A DNA stretch of 64,000 nt from Strigamia acuminata (Eukaryota; Arthropoda; Chilopoda; Geophilomorpha; Linotaeniidae). Positions 56,677-64,000 of the stretch are shown here, piece by piece. The notes beneath the pieces are model-generated. The model saw only the letters and a program-made list of their open reading frames with translations. It ran no database searches and was not told the origin of the DNA. The first letter of the stretch is position 1; each line of letters opens with the position of its first letter. The translations under genes were made by a program, and so were the position numbers. The stretch covers positions 6,845,605 through 6,909,604 of the forward strand of contig OX442321.1 in the NCBI GenBank assembly GCA_949358305.1. Direction: 5' to 3'.

Positions 56677-57726
56677 CATTCAATATCGATAAGGAGAAGG
56701 GACTTCTTTCACTTATTTGACTTCTCACAACCGGATGACGACTTTTGTGTCATATCTCTGATCAGTTGTTTTGAAAGAAGTCAAATAAGTGAAGTAAGGA
56801 GAAGTGAAAAAATAGTTACTTCTTCTTATGAATACGTCACATAAATAATAGTGCGCATGCGGATATCGCCTGGTTTCGCCTCGTTTTGGAAATTTTTGAC
56901 CGCCATCTTTTCCGATCTAATTCGCTCATCGCAATGTTGCCTAAAACAAAAAAAAATATGTGCTGTAAAATTATAAAAACCACATAAACTTCTAATTAAC
57001 ACAAGAAAAAGAGATGCATGTGGTTTCTAGAATTTTAGAGCACATATTTTTTTTGACGAATGCGAGATTGACATTTGCATCTTGGTTTGGCAGCCATTTT
57101 CAATACTTGTTCTGAGCATGCTCAGAACTCGTCACAACTGGATAGAAGTCAAACACTTAACCCTTGGAGGCATAAGGGTAAAATGTGCCGTTCTGGTATA
57201 AGCCATTACGGATTTTGGGACAATTTTCAGGTCAGTTAGTTGAAGCGCTGTTTAGGTTTTTTGTAGTTCTTTACTAAATTTATAGAGGGTGCAATATGTT
57301 AATGCAATAATAATGAACTTTGAACCATCTGGTGGTGGTTTTAAACACTACCTGTAAAAGCAAAAAGGCTGTTAACTGAAGCGCTCTTTACTAAAGCAGC
57401 AAAGCCTGTTTAAAAGTTTTGCTGGAGTTTTAAGGGGCACCAATTTTGCAAGATGAATAACTAATTAAATAAATGATGAATCAATACAAATTTCACCTGA
57501 GATTTACTTTACTATCAGATAAACAAAGTCACAAATTTTCAGCGAAAAAAAATGAATAGGAAAAAAATTTTCTTATTCAAGAAAGAGCTTGTCCCTAAAT
57601 CCGTATAGCCTTATGCCTCCAAGGGTTAAGTAAAATAATAAGCGCGTTCAAACATAAGTCACTTCTTTCAAATGACTTATTTAATCAACTTAAGGAGAAG
57701 TCACTTCTCCTTATCGATATTGAATG
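56677..57726. mobile_element. MITE with CATTCAATATCGATAAGGAG ends
   Basis: The left end is CATTCAATATCGATAAGGAG and the right end CTCCTTATCGATATTGAATG. GACTTCTTTCACTTATTTGAC-type segments extend each arm. A family X element is nested inside. It lies in an intron of B5. Confidence 0.82.
57161..57625. mobile_element. piggyBac-like MITE (family X), nested
   Basis: TTAA flanks (57157-57160, 57626-57629) surround CCCTTGGAGGCATAAGG and its inverted match CCTTATGCCTCCAAGGG. It is related to 36119-36572. Confidence 0.85.
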
Positions 57727-57753
57727 TTTTTTTTTCAATTTTCAATTTTCAAT

Positions 57754-57947
57754 TTTTTTGTAATTGTTTTTGACAAAAACCTGGTTTATTACTTTTTTAA
57801 TATAAAACTTGAGTGTTTAATGTCTACTAATAACATAAATTGAAACATTTACCTTTACTAGCATGATTTAATGATTAATTAACCAAAGGAAGACCAAACA
57901 CGCATGATCAATAACGTCTAGTCTGGTAAATTGCATTAGCAACACTT
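57754..57947. repeat. Left arm of an inverted pair around B5 exons 1-6
   Basis: AATGTCTACTAATAACATAA, TTAATGATTAATTAACCAAA and GTCTGGTAAATTGCATTAGC appear inverted at 58968-59155. Confidence 0.85.
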
Positions 57948-58967
57948 TTTCTTACACTTTACCTTGTATTAAATTTAGCTTTAAAGATGTTAAAAACTTC
58001 CCCAAAATAACCTCCTAGTATCAGCGAATTGTTTTCAGCAGTTAATATAATGTCTGGAGGAAACTAAGAAAAAACATTTAATGAAAATACTACCAACCAA
58101 GTGTCATACATACATTAACAAGTGCTAGTTTTATTTTCCTTTCCAAAAGCTGGCTTTCTCTGTCCTTTTGAATGCTTTCCATCTATTTTATTTTACCATT
58201 TCAAGAATAAATTAACCAATCTAACAAAACAACTCACAGATTGAGTATCACAACTTAGTTGGAAGAAAAACTTTCTTCCATCAATTCTCTGCCATTTGTA
58301 TCCTAAATACTGAAGTTCGTGCTGCAATATAAAACATTTAATGTTCTCTAGTAAGATAAAATCTCCCCACTAATTATTATTATTTTTATAAGTGTTCAGA
58401 AGGATGTTTCTGTACTATTTTGACATCAGAGATTTATAGGTCAAGATTATACGAACGTGAGAACTGTCAGAATAAAACCCATTATCTCTTATCACAATTT
58501 TATCAAAATCCTACCTCGGAATCACTGTTCACAAAATTGTCTGAAAGCAAGGTTAAATGCTTGTAAATTTATAGTTAAAACATCACTACAGTAGTCTGTA
58601 AATCCATTTACCATTATTCGAAATTATAGACACACCAGAACATCCAGCTGTATTGAATTGCACATTTTTGGTCTCATTAGAACCAATGGAACATACAAGT
58701 ACTAGAACATAAAATTCAAGTTGATTTTTTTGTTTTGTTATTTTCTATTGAAAAGCTATAACTTACCTCTCTGCAGCGATATGATTGCGAGTACAAGAAG
58801 AAACATTATGAGCCCTTATCAGTAAATGTTCTATAGTCGCAAGGTATCAATACAACCGTTTTGTCTAAACTGAAAATACTAGTAATGTATTAAAACAGTT
58901 TGCTAAAAATCACCAAAGCTGTCCTGAATTTAACTGAATAAGCTGCTCGAACAAGGCCTGTGTTGCT

Positions 58968-59155
58968 AATGCAATTTACCAGACTAGACGATATTGATCA
59001 TGCGTGTTTGGTCTTCATTTGGTTAATTAATCATTAAATCATGCTGGTAAAGGTAAATGTTTCAATTTATCTTATTAGTAGACATTAAACACTCGAGTTT
59101 TATATTAAAAAAGTAATAAACCAGGTTTGGGTCAAAAAACAATTACAAAAAAATT
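58968..59155. repeat. Right arm of the inverted pair around B5 exons 1-6
   Basis: GCTAATGCAATTTACCAGAC through CAATTACAAAAAAATTG is the reverse complement of 57754-57947 with few differences. Confidence 0.85.
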
Positions 59156-59364
59156 GATTGGATTATATTTGGCTGCACATTGGAAAGGTAAACATTGACG
59201 TGAGAGTCAGTTTACACTTGCCAAACAAAACAATATTGATCATGGATAGAATCAGGATCAGATCGCAAGATCAAATTAGGTTAAGATGTGTTTATTTAAA
59301 TAAAAACATTGGTTAAATTCTACATTCAAATTGGGAGTAACATTGGTCGAGTCAGATTTCCTCC

Positions 59365-59457
59365 AACAGTTTTAAAAATGTTAAAAACTTCCCCAAAATA
59401 ACCACCTAGTATCAGTGAATTATTCACATAATTTAATGTATTATCTGGTGGATACTA
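59365..59457 (-). pseudogene. Isolated type B exon 6
   Basis: The minus strand reads YPPDNTLNYVNNSLILGGYF and onward to a EVFNIFK segment, the S1 exon of a type B IR. The normal GTAAAA donor side is lost and no adjacent exon exists. It reappears at 61923-62015 in the duplicated block. Confidence 0.72.
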
Positions 59458-59547
59458 GGAAAAATATTTAAAAATTAGTTTGTTTAATGAAATACACTAT
59501 ACTGCATTTCATACATACAACAATTCAAAAACAAAGAAAGATAATTA

Positions 59548-59747
59548 NNNNNNNNNNNNNNNNNNNNNNNNNNNNNNNNNNNNNNNNNNNNNNNNNNNNN
59601 NNNNNNNNNNNNNNNNNNNNNNNNNNNNNNNNNNNNNNNNNNNNNNNNNNNNNNNNNNNNNNNNNNNNNNNNNNNNNNNNNNNNNNNNNNNNNNNNNNNN
59701 NNNNNNNNNNNNNNNNNNNNNNNNNNNNNNNNNNNNNNNNNNNNNNN
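59548..59747. other. Assembly gap, 200 N
   Basis: An exact run of 200 undetermined bases, a conventional gap length. Confidence 1.
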
Positions 59748-62105
59748 GTTCTGGTATAAGCCATTACGGATTTTGGGACAATTTTCAGGTCAGTTAGTTG
59801 AAGCGCTGTTTAGGTTTTTTGTAGTTCTTTACTAAATTTATAGAGGGTGCAATATGTTAATGCAATAATAATGAACTTTGAACCATCTGGTGGTGGTTTT
59901 AAACACTACCTGTAAAAGCAAAAAGGCTGTTAACTGAAGCGCTCTTTACTAAAGCAGCAAAGCCTGTTTAAAAGTTTTGCTGGAGTTTTAAGGGGCACCA
60001 ATTTTGCAAGATGAATAACTAATTAAATAAATGATGAATCAATACAAATTTCACCTGAGATTTACTTTACTATCAGATAAACAAAGTCACAAATTTTCAG
60101 CGAAAAAAAATGAATAGGAAAAAAATTTTCTTATTCAAGAAAGAGCTTGTCCCTAAATCCGTATAGCCTTATGCCTCCAAGGGTTAAGTAAAATAATAAG
60201 CGCGTTCAAACATAAGTCACTTCTTTCAAATGACTTATTTAATCAACTTAAGGAGAAGTCACTTCTCCTTATCGATATTGAATGTTTTTTTTTCAATTTT
60301 CAATTTTCAATTTTTTTGTAATTGTTTTTGACAAAAACCTGGTTTATTACTTTTTTAATATAAAACTTGAGTGTTTAATGTCTACTAATAACATAAATTG
60401 AAACATTTACCTTTACTAGCATGATTTAATGATTAATTAACCAAAGGAAGACCAAACACGCATGATCAATAACGTCTAGTCTGGTAAATTGCATTAGCAA
60501 CACTTTTTCTTACACTTTACCTTGTATTAAATTTAGCTTTAAAGATGTTAAAAACTTCCCCAAAATAACCTCCTAGTATCAGCGAATTGTTTTCAGCAGT
60601 TAATATAATGTCTGGAGGAAACTAAGAAAAAACATTTAATGAAAATACTACCAACCAAGTGTCATACATACATTAACAAGTGCTAGTTTTATTTTCCTTT
60701 CCAAAAGCTGGCTTTCTCTGTCCTTTTGAATGCTTTCCATCTATTTTATTTTACCATTTCAAGAATAAATTAACCAATCTAACAAAACAACTCACAGATT
60801 GAGTATCACAACTTAGTTGGAAGAAAAACTTTCTTCCATCAATTCTCTGCCATTTGTATCCTAAATACTGAAGTTCGTGCTGCAATATAAAACATTTAAT
60901 GTTCTCTAGTAAGATAAAATCTCCCCACTAATTATTATTATTTTTATAAGTGTTCAGAAGGATGTTTCTGTACTATTTTGACATCAGAGATTTATAGGTC
61001 AAGATTATACGAACGTGAGAACTGTCAGAATAAAACCCATTATCTCTTATCACAATTTTATCAAAATCCTACCTCGGAATCACTGTTCACAAAATTGTCT
61101 GAAAGCAAGGTTAAATGCTTGTAAATTTATAGTTAAAACATCACTACAGTAGTCTGTAAATCCATTTACCATTATTCGAAATTATAGACACACCAGAACA
61201 TCCAGCTGTATTGAATTGCACATTTTTGGTCTCATTAGAACCAATGGAACATACAAGTACTAGAACATAAAATTCAAGTTGATTTTTTTGTTTTGTTATT
61301 TTCTATTGAAAAGCTATAACTTACCTCTCTGCAGCGATATGATTGCGAGTACAAGAAGAAACATTATGAGCCCTTATCAGTAAATGTTCTATAGTCGCAA
61401 GGTATCAATACAACCGTTTTGTCTAAACTGAAAATACTAGTAATGTATTAAAACAGTTTGCTAAAAATCACCAAAGCTGTCCTGAATTTAACTGAATAAG
61501 CTGCTCGAACAAGGCCTGTGTTGCTAATGCAATTTACCAGACTAGACGATATTGATCATGCGTGTTTGGTCTTCATTTGGTTAATTAATCATTAAATCAT
61601 GCTGGTAAAGGTAAATGTTTCAATTTATCTTATTAGTAGACATTAAACACTCGAGTTTTATATTAAAAAAGTAATAAACCAGGTTTGGGTCAAAAAACAA
61701 TTACAAAAAAATTGATTGGATTATATTTGGCTGCACATTGGAAAGGTAAACATTGACGTGAGAGTCAGTTTACACTTGCCAAACAAAACAATATTGATCA
61801 TGGATAGAATCAGGATCAGATCGCAAGATCAAATTAGGTTAAGATGTGTTTATTTAAATAAAAACATTGGTTAAATTCTACATTCAAATTGGGAGTAACA
61901 TTGGTCGAGTCAGATTTCCTCCAACAGTTTTAAAAATGTTAAAAACTTCCCCAAAATAACCACCTAGTATCAGTGAATTATTCACATAATTTAATGTATT
62001 ATCTGGTGGATACTAGGAAAAATATTTAAAAATTAGTTTGTTTAATGAAATACACTATACTGCATTTCATACATACAACAATTCAAAAACAAAGAAAGAT
62101 AATTA
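59748..62105. repeat. Apparently exact copy of 57190-59547, likely assembly artefact
   Basis: All 2,358 bases after the gap appear to repeat the 2,358 bases before it (constant offset 2,558), ending at the same ATAATTA on both sides. No difference was found in the lines compared. The copy includes B5 exons 1-6 (60521-61364) and the isolated exon 6, with no following exons. A false duplication at a scaffold join explains it better than biology. Confidence 0.9.
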
Positions 62106-62280
62106 CAGTTAAAAATAAATTTTTCAATAATCAGTTCAAATACACAAGTGATAAATATTTAGATCAATGGGCAAATTTAGCTGGAAAGTTGTGTGAACTG
62201 TACTCAACTGAATAATAAATACAATCAATAAAAGTTAGGTGCCACAATTCATAAATAATTCAACCAAGTGGATATTGAAT

Positions 62281-63738
62281 TCACAAAATAAATTTATCAA
62301 TAATTAGTTCAAATAACCAAGTAATTAAAGATATTAAAATTGCGCCCATTAAGATTACAAAAGGTCCAATTATTTGGCCAAATGACACGGGATTGAATTG
62401 ATTTTCTAAACATAGTTTCGTAAAGTAATGACGTTGATACTCCACTGATAAAATTCCACACTGCTTCAATAATATACTTCTGATTAAAAAAGAAAACATT
62501 AATTAAACTAATGCAATAGTTTCTCAACTTTGGGTCGCTACACATAATAGCTGATATTTATTTACTTGTAATTGAAATATTCGGCATACGGGAAATGTTT
62601 CGAATAACCTAATGATACAGATTGCCTGCCGACGTATTGAGATGCGACAGCAAAGCTGCAGTTGTTTTGAATGAGATGTTCCACACCTTCAAATGGTATG
62701 ATAATGCCAAATTTTCCATTATACACCAACTTAATCCCTTCTTCAAGATCTCTAACTTTTGACACCGGCCAATTTTCATATGGTGGTTTCTATTAAAAAT
62801 ATCTACTTTAACTGATACACTTAAAATTAATAAAAAAAAATACCTGGAATATTTCTTCCGTTATACTGCCCTTAAGAATCACTGGCAGAAACTCATTCTT
62901 CATAAACATTTCACCAAGAGAAGAAAAAGGGACTTTGGTGTCTGTTGTTGCAAGCAAAGAAGTCAATATTGAATTGTGACTAACAAATATCAACATGGAA
63001 AAAAATATGTAGATTACAAAAACAAGTTTCATGGACTTCCATAATAAACTGTTAAAGGTGCCTAAATGAAAAGAAAACGTTTACTTTATTTGCATCTATT
63101 GTTCTTAAAACCATTTAAACCTTGTAAGACAATTGGCCAACAAAGAAATAACTAGTCACTGAAATGTCGAAAACGCTTTCTACGTGAAACGTAATTTGCC
63201 AAAACGTTGACTGAAATAACTAAAAGGTTTATCGCAAATACGCACAGCCACATTTCACCACTAAACGGTTGCAAATTGAAACTATAATTGTATTCGTGTT
63301 CATCTATCTTTCCGTATATAATCTTCTGCACTTCTGGATGAAATTCTGGTGAGAAGTTTACATAGTCTCTTCTATGTCTAGTAAAGCTAATACCACAAGA
63401 AATGTCAGCTGTCTAAACGAAATAAGAAAACTTTAAAATTCCTAATATAACTTAAGCTACCTAAATCTGACGTCTCTTGTATAAGATCATCCATCATCCC
63501 TGTCCAACTTCCATTTATAAAAGCTCCAAATTGATTATGTTTGTTCCGAATGAGTTTAAAACTTAGTGTATACAATTTATAATGTCAATCAGTTGACAAA
63601 CACAAGCTAATAACTTAATTCCATTTTTATATTTTACCTTGTGTTGAATTGAGTTTTAAAAATGTTAAAAACTCCCCCAAAAAAACTTCCTACTGTAAAT
63701 GAATTATTTACATAGATTAACGGATAATTTGGCAGAAC
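62281..63738 (-). pseudogene. IR-B6: degenerate ionotropic receptor, 5' part missing
   Basis: Exon 6 to 11 equivalents are 63638-63738, about 63474-63561, 63121-63412, 62844-63061, 62566-62789 and 62281-62479. M3 (FVSHNSILTSLLA), S2 and M4 are open. Exon 8 (S1 end and M1) has an in-frame TAG at 63152-63154, just before the LFLCWPIVLQ pore segment, and is 12 bases shorter than in B5. The exon 7 donor, GTGAGT in B5, reads ACGTCA here. Exons 1-5 are not found before the window end, where a transposon terminus begins at 63847. I call it a pseudogene. It is nearest to B5. Confidence 0.82.
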
Positions 63739-63846
63739 CTAAAGAAAACGTTTAAAAAAGAGCCAGTTTAGCGAAAATATGAGAGTTAACTTCTTCAAAA
63801 TCGTTTCTCAGATGATCTCATTTCTTCCAAAAGTAAAAAAAAAATA

Positions 63847-64000
63847 CAGTGGTGCCTCGCTCGTTATAACGAATCGCAAGGAACCAGAGAAATTGGTTTG
63901 TTATAATGAAAGTTTGTTAAATCAAATATTTTTAATATGGTGTTCTAAGGTTGACCAACCAACCACAAGCTGTGACGGGTTGTCTCTCACATGGTAATAT
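63847..64000. mobile_element. pogo/Tc1-like transposon terminus, continues past window
   Basis: CAGTGGTGCCTCGCTCGTTA followed by TAACGAATCGCAAGGAACC matches the terminal pattern of pogo/Tigger-type elements, preceded by TA. Only one end is inside the window. Confidence 0.6.

Larger units (their letters stand above)
55318..58806 (-). pseudogene. IR-B5: ionotropic receptor with a one-base frameshift in the M3 exon
   Basis: Exons 1 to 11 are 58767-58806, 58612-58701, 58515-58540, 58238-58321, 58114-58182, 57963-58063, 56526-56613, 56157-56460, 55878-56094, 55600-55823 and 55318-55540. The signal exon is MFLLVLAIISLQ, exon 4 has YLGYKWQRID, and exon 8 has TRKRRDYINFSP, M1 and CWPILIL. Exon 9 has SYTSTLTSLLATSD, close to the canonical iGluR M3 motif, and exon 11 has M4. 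Exon 9 is 217 nt instead of 218: near 55880 the paralogue sequence GAAGAAATATTCCAG appears as GAAGAATATTTCAG. This shifts the frame into exon 10. All other exons are open, so it may be a young pseudogene or a sequence error. The donor after exon 8 is weak (G|GTTTTT). The intron between exons 6 and 7 is expanded by nested MITEs. Confidence 0.82.

Noticed and set aside
59480..59797. Open frames of about 80-105 residues running across the N gap
   Set aside because: They consist almost wholly of undetermined bases.

Overview
This is a eukaryotic, AT-rich, intron-rich window, most likely from an arthropod and probably an insect. The main evidence is a cluster of divergent ionotropic receptors (IRs, the chemosensory branch of the ionotropic glutamate receptor superfamily) with short phase-consistent introns. 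A bee-venom-type (group III) secreted phospholipase A2 and Ty3/gypsy retrotransposons fit the same assignment. Species cannot be named from the sequence.

The IR cluster spans the window. Type A genes (minus strand, exons of about 83/92/64/289/218/251/211 nt) are A1 (18-971, runs off the left edge), A2 (2655-6530), A3 (15382-17445), A4 (26890-27866, lacks its end) and A5 (29684-31724). Type B genes (minus strand, 11 exons of about 40/81/26/99/66/101/88/304-307/218/224-227/202 nt) are B1 (11395-14020), B2 (22816-24980), B3 (32249-34409), B4 (41426-50819), B5 (55318-58806) and B6 (62281-63738). One plus-strand IR, C1 (8511-10169), uses the same 3' exon plan. B1+A3 and B2+A4 are copies of one duplicated unit; A5 and B3 come from the same process. 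Loose exons are scattered between them, so this is a birth-and-death locus. B1, B2, B3, A3 and A5 look intact. B4 is split by a retrotransposon, B5 has a one-base frameshift, B6 has a stop, and A4 has lost its last two exons.

Two other genes are secreted products. One is a small 8-cysteine knottin-like peptide (6985-8259, plus), head-to-head with A2. The other is a five-exon group III phospholipase A2 (52220-54491, plus) with a TATA box and a polyadenylation signal.

Mobile DNA fills most of the rest. There is an internally deleted LTR element (2777-4940) inside the last exon of A2, and a 5.8-kb Ty3/gypsy element (42035-47852) inside the M3 exon of B4. At least eight MITE-like families are present, several nested. 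The 34.8-41.0 kb block holds foldback arrays, a nested TA-flanked element, an 11-bp minisatellite and a long palindrome. Paralogous copies often serve as natural empty sites, which fixes element boundaries and target duplications.

The right end has a likely assembly artefact. After a 200-base N gap (59548-59747), 2,358 bases (59748-62105) repeat 57190-59547 without any difference I could see, so the 5' exons of B5 appear twice.
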